A stretch of DNA of 64,000 bases from an uncultured Bacteroidota bacterium (GCA_902622595.1 CACNQM010000003.1:124001-188000), one strand, 5' to 3'; counted from the stretch's first letter, positions 19,259 through 30,794 are shown. The notes: generated by a model not told the origin, from the letters alone. Translations and numbers: made by a program.

Positions 19259-19756
19259 ATAAACTGTAAATTCTTCATTTTTATTGACTTTTACATCAAC
19301 ATGCTCATTTACAGACGTAGACAAGTTCAGTCCTGAAAAATCAATTTTAACTGGAAATAAAGAATGATCTCTATTAATCATCACAGCTGTCTTAATCTTA
19401 AAAGGGTCTAGTGACATTAGTCCACTTATTATAAGTTGTAGAGTCTTTGCAGATTGGGATACATCGCTTACAATTATTACTGATTTACTATTTACAGTAA
19501 AATCCTTTTCAAACTTCAAATGATTTAATGAATATAAATCAATTTCAACACCAACCATTTCAAAATCAATTTCCGAGTGTTCACTAATTAAATTGATAAT
19601 TTTTTTTGCAATAATTTTTCCATTTTTAGATACCCCAAAAAAAATAAGTTTCTTTTGATCAATGTTATCCTCAAGAATTTCAAGACTAATTCTCTTTATC
19701 TTGTTTTCAACATCATGATGATCCAAAATAATATTTTTATAATTATCTTTTTTCAT
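19250..19756 (-). CDS. Phosphoribosyltransferase-family protein (PRPP loop degenerate)
   Basis: Fold pattern IIVSDVSQSAKTL, KTAVMINRDHSLFPVKIDFSGLNLSTSVNEHV resembling PRTases found beside aroK in Flavobacteriia. Confidence 0.7.
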   Translation of the reverse strand: MKKDNYKNIILDHHDVENKIKRISLEILEDNIDQKKLIFFGVSKNGKIIAKKIINLISEHSEIDFEMVGVEIDLYSLNHLKFEKDFTVNSKSVIIVSDVSQSAKTLQLIISGLMSLDPFKIKTAVMINRDHSLFPVKIDFSGLNLSTSVNEHVDVKVNKNEEFTVYLN

Positions 19757-19808
19757 ATTAAATACAATATTACATTAATAAAGTAATGTTGTATATTCAC
19801 ACTAAATT

Positions 19809-20684
19809 ATGAAGAAAAAACTACTTTTTCTTATTCCTTTGTTCTTGATATTAACTCATTGTAAAAAAGATGATGACGATCCAGAGTATGTTATAAGAGA
19901 ATATAGTGACCAAGTTAATGTTGATCATCAACTTATTGAGGACTACTTAAGAACTCATACATTTAATTATGATGATTTTAATAATCAAGCTAATATTGAT
20001 GTTAAAATTGATACTCTAACTGATTCAAATTCAACCAAGAAATCATTGTACGAACTATCTAATGTTAAGACTATTGACGTGATTGACTCAAATGGTGAAA
20101 ATGTTAGTCATAATTTATATTATATAATAGCTAGAGAAGGACTAAATGAAAAACCATCTGTGGCAGACTCTGTTTATATTTCATATCGTGGACTTTTAAC
20201 AGATGGATATGTTTTTGATAAAAGAAAATTTCCTATCTGGTTTGACCTTGCTGTTTCTTTAGAAGGATTTAGAGAGGGTATATCAGAGCTCAAAACTGGA
20301 AACTTTTCTGAAAATTCAGATGGTACAATTTCCTATAATTCTTTTGGAGTAGGTATATTTTTTATTCCCTCTGGAATAGCTTATTTTGAGAATACTACCG
20401 CAGGGATCCCAGAATATTCCCCACTAATTTTTTCAGTAAAATTAATGACTTACACACCAACTGATCATGACAATGATGGCATACTTTCAATAGATGAAGA
20501 TATAGATGGCGACGGAAAACCTTTTAGAGATGACACAGATGGCGATAATTTGTGGAATATGTATGACGTTGATGATGACAATGATGGTATATTAACTGTC
20601 AACGAAATTGATAAAAATAGTGACAATGTCGTAGATGATTCTGATAATGATGGAACCCCAGATTACTTAGATCCTGATAATTAA
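19809..20684 (+). CDS. FKBP-type peptidylprolyl isomerase lipoprotein with TSP3-like Asp-rich repeats
   Basis: Lipobox ILTHC; DSVYISYRGLLTDGYVFD; DHDNDGILSIDEDIDGDGKP...DNDGTPDYLDPDN. Confidence 0.85.
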   Translation: MKKKLLFLIPLFLILTHCKKDDDDPEYVIREYSDQVNVDHQLIEDYLRTHTFNYDDFNNQANIDVKIDTLTDSNSTKKSLYELSNVKTIDVIDSNGENVSHNLYYIIAREGLNEKPSVADSVYISYRGLLTDGYVFDKRKFPIWFDLAVSLEGFREGISELKTGNFSENSDGTISYNSFGVGIFFIPSGIAYFENTTAGIPEYSPLIFSVKLMTYTPTDHDNDGILSIDEDIDGDGKPFRDDTDGDNLWNMYDVDDDNDGILTVNEIDKNSDNVVDDSDNDGTPDYLDPDN

Positions 20685-21355
20685 TCTTTTTTCTTAAAAA
20701 GATCATACGGAATGTCATATGATATATTTAGCGATAATTTATTTGTTGTAGTATCTATGTTTGCATTATCGATGTCAATACCATTTGCGTTTATTATTAA
20801 TAACTCATTGTTGTTAAGCCCCCGCTCGTATCTTAAACCTACACTAAAAGATTTAACTTTTACTCTAGTACCAAGTAAAAGACTTAAATTATATTTATCT
20901 TCGATTTCTTCAAGATCAAAGTTACTAGAGTTTGATAGGTTGTATTTAAAGGTAGGACCAGCAAATATGCTAATTGGTCCAAGGACTTTATATCCAAATA
21001 TAATTGGAACCTGAATATCTGTTGACTTGTAAGTATGTTCAGCAATATTAATAGATTCACTTAAAATATTAGTGTTATTGTTTGCACTTGTAAAAGCAGT
21101 GCCATTCTTTGACTTAGAAAAGATTAAATTAATTTCTGGCCTAATATAAAAGGTGATTAGGTCTATTTCTGTAAATAGACCAAGTTGAAAACCTGTTGAA
21201 TTTTTTAAATCAAGATCGTAATCATCAATTTTTGTTTTTATATTTTCAATAGATCCAAAATTATCATCATTTAATCCAAAATTTACTCCCAGGTTTCCCT
21301 GAGCAAATATTGAGCTGGAGGGTATTAAAAACAATAAAATTAATATTCTCATCAA
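20681..21355 (-). CDS. PorT-family outer-membrane beta-barrel protein
   Basis: Signal peptide; LGVNFGLNDDNF, repeated amphipathic strands, VGLRYERGL. Confidence 0.75.
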   Translation of the reverse strand: MMRILILLFLIPSSSIFAQGNLGVNFGLNDDNFGSIENIKTKIDDYDLDLKNSTGFQLGLFTEIDLITFYIRPEINLIFSKSKNGTAFTSANNNTNILSESINIAEHTYKSTDIQVPIIFGYKVLGPISIFAGPTFKYNLSNSSNFDLEEIEDKYNLSLLLGTRVKVKSFSVGLRYERGLNNNELLIINANGIDIDNANIDTTTNKLSLNISYDIPYDLFKKKD

Positions 21356-22308
21356 ACTTTTCTCTTTATTACCTTGATAACAGCATCGTATATTGAGTTC
21401 ATGTTCAGTCCATATTTATTCATAAGTTCAATAGGAGTTCCAGACTCTCCAAATGTGTCATTAGTCCCAACAAATTCCTGAGGATATGGAGCTTTAGATG
21501 TAAGAAGCCTGGCAATACTCTCACCGAGTCCACCGAAGATGTTATGCTCCTCAGCAGACACTATACAACCTGTTTTATTTACAGAATTAAGAATTAAATC
21601 CTCATCAAGTGGTTTTATAGTATGAATATTAATTATTTCAGCATTTATGCCATTTTTTTCTAATTTCTCTGCAGCCTGTATTGCTTCCCAAACTAAATGA
21701 CCAGTTGCAACAATAGTCACATCGTTACCCTTGTTTAACATTACACCTTTTCCAATTTGGAATTTATCTGATGGATTTGTAAAATTTGCAACTTTTGGTC
21801 GACCGAATCTTAAGTAAACTGGTCCATCAAAATTACAAATTTCCAGCGTAGCAGATTTTGTTTGATTGAAATCACAAGTGTTAATTACGGTCATACCTGG
21901 AAGCATTTTCATTAAACCAATATCCTCTAAAATTTGATGAGTTGCACCATCTTCCCCCAATGTTATTCCGGCATGAGAGGCGCAAATTTTTACATTTTTA
22001 TTTGAATATGCAATTGATTGTCTAATTTGATCATAAACTCTACCTGTTGAAAAATTTGCAAAAGTACCAGTATAAGGAATTTTTCCACCAGTAGCCAATC
22101 CTGCAGCAAGCCCCATCATATTTGCTTCTGCTATACCAACTTGAAAAAACCTTTCAGGGTTTTCATTAGCAAAAGAATTCATTTTAAGAGAACCTGTTAA
22201 ATCAGCACAGAGTGCTACAACTTCGCTATTATTTCTTCCAAGTTCTGTAAGACCCTCGCCAAAGCCTGACCTAGTATCTTTATCACCCTGATTAATAAAT
22301 TTTTTCAT
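21352..22308 (-). CDS. Transketolase, C-terminal subunit
   Basis: ALCADLTGSLKMNSF, GIAEANMMGLAAGLA, FANFSTGRVYDQIRQSIAYS. Confidence 0.95.
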   Translation of the reverse strand: MKKFINQGDKDTRSGFGEGLTELGRNNSEVVALCADLTGSLKMNSFANENPERFFQVGIAEANMMGLAAGLATGGKIPYTGTFANFSTGRVYDQIRQSIAYSNKNVKICASHAGITLGEDGATHQILEDIGLMKMLPGMTVINTCDFNQTKSATLEICNFDGPVYLRFGRPKVANFTNPSDKFQIGKGVMLNKGNDVTIVATGHLVWEAIQAAEKLEKNGINAEIINIHTIKPLDEDLILNSVNKTGCIVSAEEHNIFGGLGESIARLLTSKAPYPQEFVGTNDTFGESGTPIELMNKYGLNMNSIYDAVIKVIKRKV

Positions 22309-22309
22309 A

Positions 22310-23137
22310 TTAATAATCTCCTAAAGTTTCAGGATTTTGTTTTAACGCCTCTTTAAGTTGTTCATCATTTGGAGCCACTCCGTGCCATTTGTGGGTATGC
22401 ATCATAAAATCGACTCCATTTCCCATAATTGTTTTCATTAGTATGGCAATTGGCCTACCTCTCATACTATTTTTTTTGGCTTTACTGAGTGTTTTGTGAA
22501 CATCATTTAAGGAGTTCCCGTTTTCAATTTCAAGAACTTCCCAATTGAACGACTCGAGCTTTAATTTTAGATTACCAATATCTAAAACATCTTCAGTTGA
22601 TCCGTCAATCTGCTGACCATTGAGATCAATTGTTACAATTATATTATCAACTTTATTTGCAGATGCGAACATAAAAGCTTCCCAGTTTTGTCCTTCTTGA
22701 AGTTCACCATCACCTGTTAAAACATAGACAAGTGAACTATCGCTATTTAATTTTTTTGAAAGAGCAACTCCAATACCAACTGATAATCCTTGTCCAAGTG
22801 AGCCAGATGAAATATTAACTCCCGGTAAGTTGTCATGATTTGTTGGATGACCTTGAAGTCTTGAGTTAATTTTTCTAAAAGTTTTAAGCTCTTTTGTTTC
22901 AAAATATCCTGCTCTTGCCAAAGTGCTATAATATACAGGTGAAATATGTCCATTTGACAAAATAAACATGTCTTTTGAGTTTCTATCAAGACCATGATCC
23001 ATTATTCCATTGTAAAGTGTCACAAAAAACTCAACACATCCAAGAGAGCCACCAGGATGGCCTGAATTGACAGCATGAACCATTCTCAATATGTCTCTTC
23101 TTGTTTGGATAACCAACTTATCTAGGTTCTTGCTCAT
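22310..23137 (-). CDS. Transketolase, N-terminal (TPP-binding) subunit
   Basis: VNSGHPGGSLG, VLTGDGELQEGQNWEAFMFA, DLNGQQIDG. Confidence 0.95.
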   Translation of the reverse strand: MSKNLDKLVIQTRRDILRMVHAVNSGHPGGSLGCVEFFVTLYNGIMDHGLDRNSKDMFILSNGHISPVYYSTLARAGYFETKELKTFRKINSRLQGHPTNHDNLPGVNISSGSLGQGLSVGIGVALSKKLNSDSSLVYVLTGDGELQEGQNWEAFMFASANKVDNIIVTIDLNGQQIDGSTEDVLDIGNLKLKLESFNWEVLEIENGNSLNDVHKTLSKAKKNSMRGRPIAILMKTIMGNGVDFMMHTHKWHGVAPNDEQLKEALKQNPETLGDY

Positions 23138-23218
23138 GTAAATGTAAAAGTATGATTAAACTATCATTAACAAAATTCTTTTTATCATAAATTATATATA
23201 AATAATTAACAATCCATT

Positions 23219-24319
23219 TTGGATATTAATTACTTTATTAATTTTGAGATGATGAAGATTATAGATAAATATATAATCAAAAAATATCTTAGTACTTTTT
23301 TTGTAATGTTTGGCCTATTTATTCCTATAGGAATTATGGTAGATTTTGCTGAAAAAATTGATAAATTTAGGGAGAATGAGGTGCCAGCTAATCTAATTCT
23401 TAGTTATTACACAGACTTTGTTTGGTATTTTGGAAGTCAACTATATCCTGTATTTCTTTTTCTTGCAGTAATCTTTTTTACTTCCAGGCTTGCAAATAAT
23501 ACTGAAATAACTGCAATTTTATCATCTGGTCTTTCTTTTCAAAGATTTGCAAAACCGTATTTTATTTCAGCCTCAGTTATAGTATTGTTTTCTCTTTTCT
23601 CAGGAATGTTCATTGTGCCAAAATCTAACCAAAACTTCAACGAATTTATATCTGAATATATTAAATCTGAAAATAAAAGAAACACATCAAGACTTTTCAA
23701 ACAAATCAACGAAAACGAATATATATACGCCAGTAGTTATGATCCTTCCAGAAAAAGAGCATTGAATTTTACATTAGAGAACTTTGATGGAAATATATTA
23801 AAGCACAAAATTTCTGCTACTACTATCAGATGGGATGATTCAATTCTTAGACTTACAAATTATGTTAAAAGGCAAATTATAGATGATAAAGAATATGTAC
23901 AAAGAGCCACAAGAAAAGACACAATACTTGATTTTGATATTGATGATCTTGCTCCTTTAAATTATGTTGCAGAAACACTAAATTTTTTTGAATTAAATAG
24001 ACTTATTAAGTATGAAAAAAGAGCAGGTTCTCCTTTAATAAACTCTCATTTATTAGTTCGTCATAAAAGGTATACTACCCCATTATCATGCTTTATCCTT
24101 ACTTTAATTGCATTATCAGTTTCTTCATTTAAAAGAAGAGGTGGGATAGGAAGTAATCTTGCAATAGGTGTTTCTCTAGGTTTCTTATTTATTTTTTTAG
24201 ATAAAATATTTAGTGTCTTGGTGATAAAGTCAAATTTTTCACCTGCAATTGCCTCTTGGGGAATTCTATTAATTTTTTTAACGATCGCAATCTTTCTTTT
24301 AAAAAAGGCTATAAGATAG
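23219..24319 (+). CDS. LptF/LptG-family permease; start probably near 23249
   Basis: KIIDKYIIKKYLSTFFVMFGLF; TM topology of the YjgP/YjgQ family. Confidence 0.88.
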   Translation: MDINYFINFEMMKIIDKYIIKKYLSTFFVMFGLFIPIGIMVDFAEKIDKFRENEVPANLILSYYTDFVWYFGSQLYPVFLFLAVIFFTSRLANNTEITAILSSGLSFQRFAKPYFISASVIVLFSLFSGMFIVPKSNQNFNEFISEYIKSENKRNTSRLFKQINENEYIYASSYDPSRKRALNFTLENFDGNILKHKISATTIRWDDSILRLTNYVKRQIIDDKEYVQRATRKDTILDFDIDDLAPLNYVAETLNFFELNRLIKYEKRAGSPLINSHLLVRHKRYTTPLSCFILTLIALSVSSFKRRGGIGSNLAIGVSLGFLFIFLDKIFSVLVIKSNFSPAIASWGILLIFLTIAIFLLKKAIR

Positions 24320-24355
24320 ATTAATAATTAAACTATATTTACATAAATTTTAGAT

Positions 24356-25309
24356 ATGGAGTTTTTAGATTTTGAAGTTCCAATTAAAGAAATTTTAGAT
24401 CAAATTGATAAGTGCAAGTCTATTGAGAATGAATCAGATGTAGATATTACCAAAACCTATAATCTTCTTCAAAAAAAGCTAGTTGAAACAAAAAAAGATA
24501 TTTATGAAAACTTATCTGCATGGCAAAGAGTTCAGCTATCAAGGCATCCAAATAGACCATATACTTTAGACTATATTAAAAATATTTGTGGAGATTCATT
24601 TTTGGAACTACATGGAGATAGAAATGTAAGTGATGACAAGGCCATGATTGGAGGTCTTGGAAAAATAGATAATCAGTCTTTTATGTTTATTGGTACACAA
24701 AAAGGTTACAATACAAAAACTAGACAATTTAGAAATTTTGGCATGGCAAAACCTGAAGGTTATAGAAAAGCGCTAAGGTTAATGAGGCAAGCTGAAAAAT
24801 TCAATATTCCGATTGTTACCTTAATAGACACTCCTGGAGCTTATCCAGGACAAGATGCTGAGGAAAGAGGACAAGGTGAAGCTATAGCTAGAAATATTTA
24901 TGAAATGATGAATATTAAAGTCCCTATAATTAATATAATTATTGGTGAAGGTGCGTCTGGTGGAGCACTAGGTATTGGAGTAGGAGATAAGATACTAATG
25001 CTTGAAAACACATGGTATTCAGTAATATCTCCTGAGTCATGCTCATCTATATTATGGAGAAGTTGGGACCACAAAGAGGAAGCTGCTGAGGCACTTAAAT
25101 TGACTGCTAATGATATGCTTAAAAATAAGCTCATTGATAAGATTATTAATGAACCACTTGGTGGAGCCCACTATGATCCAAATGAAACTTTTAAATCGGT
25201 AAAAGAAAACATTTTATTATTTCATAAAAAAATTAAGTCTTTATCAAAAAATAAAATGATCAACATTCGTAGAAAAAAGTTTACCAAAATTGGAAATTTT
25301 AGAGGCTAG
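24356..25309 (+). CDS. accA: Acetyl-CoA carboxylase carboxyltransferase subunit alpha
   Basis: [59 protein letters not shown]. Confidence 0.97.
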   Translation: MEFLDFEVPIKEILDQIDKCKSIENESDVDITKTYNLLQKKLVETKKDIYENLSAWQRVQLSRHPNRPYTLDYIKNICGDSFLELHGDRNVSDDKAMIGGLGKIDNQSFMFIGTQKGYNTKTRQFRNFGMAKPEGYRKALRLMRQAEKFNIPIVTLIDTPGAYPGQDAEERGQGEAIARNIYEMMNIKVPIINIIIGEGASGGALGIGVGDKILMLENTWYSVISPESCSSILWRSWDHKEEAAEALKLTANDMLKNKLIDKIINEPLGGAHYDPNETFKSVKENILLFHKKIKSLSKNKMINIRRKKFTKIGNFRG

Positions 25310-25421
25310 TTTTGGGTATTAACATTTTTTGATACTTATCAACAATTCTCTTGTTTAAAAATATTTTGATTTCACTAACGATTTGTGAATTTTAAAATTT
25401 CATTTTCCATACATTTACTAA

Positions 25422-26924
25422 ATGGAGAATAGGAACCCCCTTAAAATATACGAAAATAATAATTCTTCAATTGTAAATCTATCTGATGGGAAGATTCCAC
25501 CTCAGGCAATTGATCTTGAAGAAGCTGTTATTGGGGCAATGCTTATAGATGAAAAAGGGGTTAACGAAATAATAGAAATTTTATCTCCTGAAGTTTTCTA
25601 CAAAAAATCTCATCAACTCATATATGAATCTATTGAAAGGTTATTTAGGGAATCTGAGCCAATTGATTTATTAACCGTTTCTGCTGACCTAAAAAAAAAT
25701 AAAAATTTTGAAGCTGTTGGTGGAGATTTTTATTTGATAAACTTATCACAGAAAGTATCATCATCTGCTCATATAGAGTTTCACTCAAGAATTATACTTC
25801 AAAAATATATTCAGAGAAAATTGATTACTATTTCAAATGAAATCATTCAAAAATCCTATGACGAAACATCAGATGTCATGGATTTACTTGATGAAGCAGA
25901 GTCCAAACTATATGATGTTGCTCAAGGGAACCTAAGAGGAACAAGTGAAACAGCTCAAACTCTTGTTCTTAAAGCTAAGAAAAGAATTGAGGAAATTGAA
26001 AAAAGAGAAGGAGCCTTAAGTGGAATTTCAACAGGTTTTGAAAAACTTGACAAATTAACTTCAGGTTGGCAACCTAGTGATTTAGTAATTATTGCTGCTA
26101 GGCCAGGAATGGGGAAAACTGCCCTTGCTCTATCAATGGCAAGAAATATATCCGTCAAACAGAATATACCTGTTGCATTTTTCTCTCTTGAGATGTCATC
26201 AGTTCAACTTATAACAAGATTAATTTCATCAGAAACTGGGCTTGTTTCTGATAAACTTAGAACAGGTAAATTAGCAGAACATGAATGGCAACAATTAAAT
26301 ATTAAAGTATCAGATCTTGAATCTGCTCCTTTATATATTGATGATAGTCCATCCTTGACAATTTTTGAATTAAGAGCAAAAGCAAGAAGGCTTGCATCCT
26401 CTCATGGTATAAAATTGATAATCATTGATTATCTGCAATTAATGAATATTGGCTCATCTAATAAAGTTGGTAATAGAGAGCAAGAAATTTCAACAATTTC
26501 AAGAAACCTTAAAGCGCTTGCCAAAGAGCTCGATATTCCTGTAATTGCTTTATCACAACTATCCAGGGCAGTTGAGACAAGAGGAGGAACTAAAAGACCA
26601 ATTCTATCTGACCTCAGAGAATCTGGAGCTATTGAGCAAGATGCAGATATTGTTTCTTTTTTGTATAGACCAGAATATTATGGAATAAATGAGTGGGATG
26701 ATGAAATGAAGACTCCTTCTGAGGGACAGGGAGAATTTATTGTAGCTAAGCATAGAAATGGTGCTCTGGATTCTATTAAACTGAAGTTTATAGCAAATCT
26801 CGGAAAGTTTGAAGACCTAGGCGGATTCGATTCCTCATTTGAATTTCAATCTAAGCTTAATCCTGACAATAAATTAAGTGACTTTAGTGAACCTTCAGAC
26901 AAGGATGATGATATTCCATTTTAA
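25422..26924 (+). CDS. dnaB: Replicative DNA helicase
   Basis: PPQAIDLEEAVIGAML, IIAARPGMGKTALALSMA, IIIDYLQLM, LSDLRESGAIEQDADIV. Confidence 0.98.
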   Translation: MENRNPLKIYENNNSSIVNLSDGKIPPQAIDLEEAVIGAMLIDEKGVNEIIEILSPEVFYKKSHQLIYESIERLFRESEPIDLLTVSADLKKNKNFEAVGGDFYLINLSQKVSSSAHIEFHSRIILQKYIQRKLITISNEIIQKSYDETSDVMDLLDEAESKLYDVAQGNLRGTSETAQTLVLKAKKRIEEIEKREGALSGISTGFEKLDKLTSGWQPSDLVIIAARPGMGKTALALSMARNISVKQNIPVAFFSLEMSSVQLITRLISSETGLVSDKLRTGKLAEHEWQQLNIKVSDLESAPLYIDDSPSLTIFELRAKARRLASSHGIKLIIIDYLQLMNIGSSNKVGNREQEISTISRNLKALAKELDIPVIALSQLSRAVETRGGTKRPILSDLRESGAIEQDADIVSFLYRPEYYGINEWDDEMKTPSEGQGEFIVAKHRNGALDSIKLKFIANLGKFEDLGGFDSSFEFQSKLNPDNKLSDFSEPSDKDDDIPF

Positions 26925-26943
26925 CAATACTAAAGTTTTATGC

Positions 26944-26971
26944 AAAAAAAAAGCCCGTTGAGGGCTTTTTT
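26944..26971. terminator. Bidirectional Rho-independent terminator between dnaB and csp
   Basis: A-run AAGCCC-GTTGA-GGGCTT T-run. Confidence 0.85.
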
Positions 26972-26987
26972 ATGATGTAATAGGGGG

Positions 26988-27182
26988 TTAAGAAATAATT
27001 TTTACATTAATTGCATTTAACCCTTTATTACCTTCTTTTAATTCAAATTCTACTTTATCTCCCTCTGTAATACTGTCAATAAGACCTGTAACATGAACGA
27101 AGTGCTCAGTATCCGAATCATCTTCTTTAATGAAACCATAACCTTTGGCATTGTTGAAGAATTTTACTAATCCTGTACTCAT
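26988..27182 (-). CDS. Cold-shock domain protein
   Basis: GLVKFFNNAKGYGFIKEDDSDTEHFVHVTGL. Confidence 0.96.
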   Translation of the reverse strand: MSTGLVKFFNNAKGYGFIKEDDSDTEHFVHVTGLIDSITEGDKVEFELKEGNKGLNAINVKIIS

Positions 27183-27250
27183 ATAATTTTTTTAATAATT
27201 GTAGCGAAAATACTCTAATATTTTTACAAACCAATTGTATTTAGAATTAA

Positions 27251-28331
27251 TTAACGTTTTAATAAAAAAGACTTCAGTAATTCGCTAATATCTCCATTTA
27301 AAATATTTTCAGTATTACCAGATTCAAAACCAGTTCTCACATCTTTAACAACTTTATATGGGTGAAGAACATAATTTCTTATTTGAGATCCCCATTCAAT
27401 TTTCTTTTTGGAGTCCTGAATTTTCTTTTTTTCTTTATTATTTTTTTGGATCTCAATCTCATATAGCTGAGATTTTAATAACATTAAAGCTTTTTCTTTG
27501 TTATCAAGTTGTGATCTGGTTTCAGAATTTACTACAGTAATACCTGTTGGTTTATGTTTAAGTCTTACGGCTGTTTCTAATTTGTTAACACTTTGACCTC
27601 CAGCACCACCTGACCTCATTGTTTCCCATTCAAGGTCTGATGAAGCAATATTTATTTCAATTGTATCATCAACAAGAGGATAAACATAAACAGATGCAAA
27701 AGATGTATGTCTTTTAGCATTACTATCGAAAGGAGAAATTCTAACAAGACGATGCACACCATTTTCTCCTTTGAGCCATCCAAATGCAAAATCACCATCA
27801 ATTTGAATAGTAGCTGTTTTAATGCCGGCAACATCTCCTGATTGATTATTCAACTCTTTAATCTTAAAATTATTTTTTTCTCCCCACATTAAATACATTC
27901 TTAAAAGCATTTCAGCCCAATCACATGATTCTGTTCCTCCAGCTCCAGCAGTAATCTGAAGAATTGCGCTCATGGAGTCTTCCTTTTTATTAAGCATCAT
28001 TTTAAACTCTAAATCTTCTAATGTATCAATCAACTCTTCGTAAGATATATTTATCTCATCTTCAGATATTTCTTTGTTTGCAAGGAAATCACCAAGAACA
28101 ATAACATCATCATATTTTGAGTTTAGATTTTTAAAATCGACTAATTGTTTCTTAATAAACTGTATATTTTTAACAGTTTGTTGAGCTGTTTTAGGATCTG
28201 ACCAGAAATCTGCACTTGAGGCTTTCTCCTCAAGAACTTGAAGCCTTTTTTCTTTTGACTCAACGTCAAAGATACCCCCTTAACGTATCAATACGTTTCT
28301 TAATGACTTTGATATTTTCTTTTGAAAACAT
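27251..28331 (-). CDS. prfB: Peptide chain release factor 2, with programmed +1 frameshift
   Basis: 0-frame [21 protein letters not shown] then AGGGGGTATCTTTGAC slippery site (in-frame TGA at 28266-28268) then +1 frame [10 protein letters not shown]...; GGAGGQ motif. Confidence 0.96.
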
Positions 28332-28347
28332 GCTTTAAATTAATTAT

Positions 28348-30756
28348 ATGGATTCAAAAAAAAAAATTATATTTCTAAAAATATTGATTATGAATAAAAC
28401 TCTTTTGCTTTTAATTCTTACACCTATTTATTTGTTTTCTCAAATAGATGATTTTCAAGGTTTTATGGACTTTTCTTATGATAATGATTCAGGTAAAATA
28501 ATTTTAAATATAGAAGATTTAGATAAAGAATTTCTATACATTAATTCTCTAAGTAGGGGGGTTGGGAATAATGACTTAGGTCTTGATAGAGGTCAACTTG
28601 GAAACTCCAGAATTGTTTACTTTACTAAAAGGGGTAATAAAATTTTATTAATTCAACCAAACCTTAAATACATTTCAAACTCAGAAAATAATCTTGAAAA
28701 TAAAGCAGTAGATGAGGCTTTTGCTAGATCTGTTTTATTTGGATTTGATATAATTAAACAATCAAAAAAATCATTTCAAGTTGATCTAACACCCTTTTTG
28801 ATTAATGATGTTTATGGTGTTGCCGAAAGGATCAAAGCTACTAACTCTGGCTCATATTCTCTAAACAAATCTATGTCAGCAATTGATTTAGATAGAACAA
28901 AAGCTTTTCCTAAAAATATTGAGTTTGATGTTTTGTTAACTTTTACAGGTAACCCTTCTGGTAATCTAGTAAGAAGTGTTACTCCAACTCCCTCAAATTT
29001 GACTGTTAATCAACACCATTCATTTGTTGAGCTTCCAGATGATAATTACAAAATGAGAAAATTTGATCCTAGAAGTGGAAGCAACCCATTCATTGTTTAT
29101 GACTATTCTACTCCTATAGATGACAAACTTGAGCAAAGATTCATTGTAAGACACAGGCTTAATAAGAAATTTCCAGATAGAGAATTAAGTGAACCAATTC
29201 AACCAATTATATACTACATTGATAATGGAACGCCAGAGCCTGTTAAGAGTGCTCTTATTGAAGGAGGTAATTGGTGGAATCAAGCTTTTGAAAAAGCTGG
29301 ATACAAAGATGCATTTAGAATTGAAGTTCTACCTGAAAATGCTGATCCTATGGATGTTAGATACAATTTAATTCAATGGATTCATAGGTCAACAAGAGGA
29401 TGGAGTTATGGAGCAAGCGTTATTGACCCCAGAACTGGAGAAATTATAAAAGGTCAGGTAAGCTTAGGTAGTCTCAGAGTTAGACAAGACTATATGATTT
29501 TAAGTGGGCTAATTGATGATCCTCTTAGTCAAGAGAATAAGAATTTAATTGAAGAAAAATCATTAGATAGGATTAAACAACTTTCTGCTCATGAAATTGG
29601 ACATACTTTAGGATTTGCTCATAACTTTTTTTCCAGTGTAAATAATAGATCTTCTGTAATGGACTATCCTCATCCTAAAATTGATTTAATAAATGGGTCA
29701 ATTAATATTGACAATGCTTATTCGAAAGATATTGGGCCATGGGATATAGTAAGTGTAAAATATGCGTATTCAGATTTTTCAAAAAATCAAGATGAAAATA
29801 TAGAACTAAACAAAATTATTGAGGATGCAGAAAAAGAAGGTCTATATTTTTTAAGTGACTCTGATTCTAGGCCTGTAGGAAGTGCTAGCCCATATTCTCA
29901 TTTATGGGATAATGGTTCTTTACCATACCAAGAACTTGAAAAATTACTAGAGATAAGAAAAATTGCTTTAAAAAATTTAGATTTAGAAAACCTTGAATAT
30001 GGTGAGGCATACGATAGGATTGAAGATATTCTGGTTCCAATTTATATGTTACACAGGTATCAAATTGAAGCGGCAGCTAAAGCAATAGGTGGTCTAGATT
30101 ATCTCTATTATGTGAAAAACAATAACAATTATAAAGTGAAACCAGTAGACAAGGATCTCCAAATAAAATCCTTAAAATCACTGCTTAAAGTTTTATCACC
30201 AGAAAATTTGGTGTTGCCTAATAACCTAATAAACATATTAACACCTAGATCATTTAGAAATCCTAGGACCAGAGAAAATTTTGTTTCAAAGACAGGGGTC
30301 ACTTTTGATTATATAAATGCATCAAGCTCTATCATTAACCATACTATGAACTTTCTATTAAACTCAGAGAGATTAAATAGAGTAAACCAACAAAATATGT
30401 TTGGAGAGACTATTCTTACTTTAGATGATTATCTGAAGACAATTAGTAGTTTTATTTTTAATACTAGAAAAATGAACGAATATGAATCATTTTTAAATAA
30501 TAATACATCATCTTTGTTTTTGGATCATCTATTTATGGCTTTTAATAACATCAATACCGATGATTTATCTAAATCGATTATTTTGTCAAATATTAAGTAC
30601 TTATCAATGAAACTAAAGTCTAATCCTAATATTTATAATGATTTTTTAGTAAACAAGATTGATGAATTTATTATTAATCCGAATAAATATGTACCTGTTA
30701 GCAAATCAAAAATTCCAGATGGCTCTCCTATTGGAGATTTTTCATGTGATTACTAG
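28348..30756 (+). CDS. Zinc-dependent metalloprotease (DUF5117/DUF4953-type); start possibly 28390
   Basis: [19 protein letters not shown] zinc motif; signal peptide [18 protein letters not shown] begins at 28390. Confidence 0.88.
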   Translation: MDSKKKIIFLKILIMNKTLLLLILTPIYLFSQIDDFQGFMDFSYDNDSGKIILNIEDLDKEFLYINSLSRGVGNNDLGLDRGQLGNSRIVYFTKRGNKILLIQPNLKYISNSENNLENKAVDEAFARSVLFGFDIIKQSKKSFQVDLTPFLINDVYGVAERIKATNSGSYSLNKSMSAIDLDRTKAFPKNIEFDVLLTFTGNPSGNLVRSVTPTPSNLTVNQHHSFVELPDDNYKMRKFDPRSGSNPFIVYDYSTPIDDKLEQRFIVRHRLNKKFPDRELSEPIQPIIYYIDNGTPEPVKSALIEGGNWWNQAFEKAGYKDAFRIEVLPENADPMDVRYNLIQWIHRSTRGWSYGASVIDPRTGEIIKGQVSLGSLRVRQDYMILSGLIDDPLSQENKNLIEEKSLDRIKQLSAHEIGHTLGFAHNFFSSVNNRSSVMDYPHPKIDLINGSINIDNAYSKDIGPWDIVSVKYAYSDFSKNQDENIELNKIIEDAEKEGLYFLSDSDSRPVGSASPYSHLWDNGSLPYQELEKLLEIRKIALKNLDLENLEYGEAYDRIEDILVPIYMLHRYQIEAAAKAIGGLDYLYYVKNNNNYKVKPVDKDLQIKSLKSLLKVLSPENLVLPNNLINILTPRSFRNPRTRENFVSKTGVTFDYINASSSIINHTMNFLLNSERLNRVNQQNMFGETILTLDDYLKTISSFIFNTRKMNEYESFLNNNTSSLFLDHLFMAFNNINTDDLSKSIILSNIKYLSMKLKSNPNIYNDFLVNKIDEFIINPNKYVPVSKSKIPDGSPIGDFSCDY

Positions 30757-30766
30757 TTTTTTTCTT

Positions 30767-30774
30767 TAAATTTG
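30767..30774 (+). promoter_or_regulatory. Putative -7 box (TAAATTTG) upstream of the cysteine-synthase-like gene
   Basis: TAnnTTTG match 20 nt upstream of the ATG. Confidence 0.45.
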
Positions 30775-30794
30775 CACCTTATTCTTTTGATCTA

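Noticed and set aside
25340-25352. DnaA-box-like TTATCAACA upstream of dnaB, possible oriC
   Set aside because: Single imperfect match in AT-rich sequence; no cluster of boxes and no dnaA nearby
27251-28331. prfB as a pseudogene or sequencing frameshift
   Set aside because: The break falls exactly at the canonical RF2 AGGGGGTATCTTTGAC programmed-frameshift site
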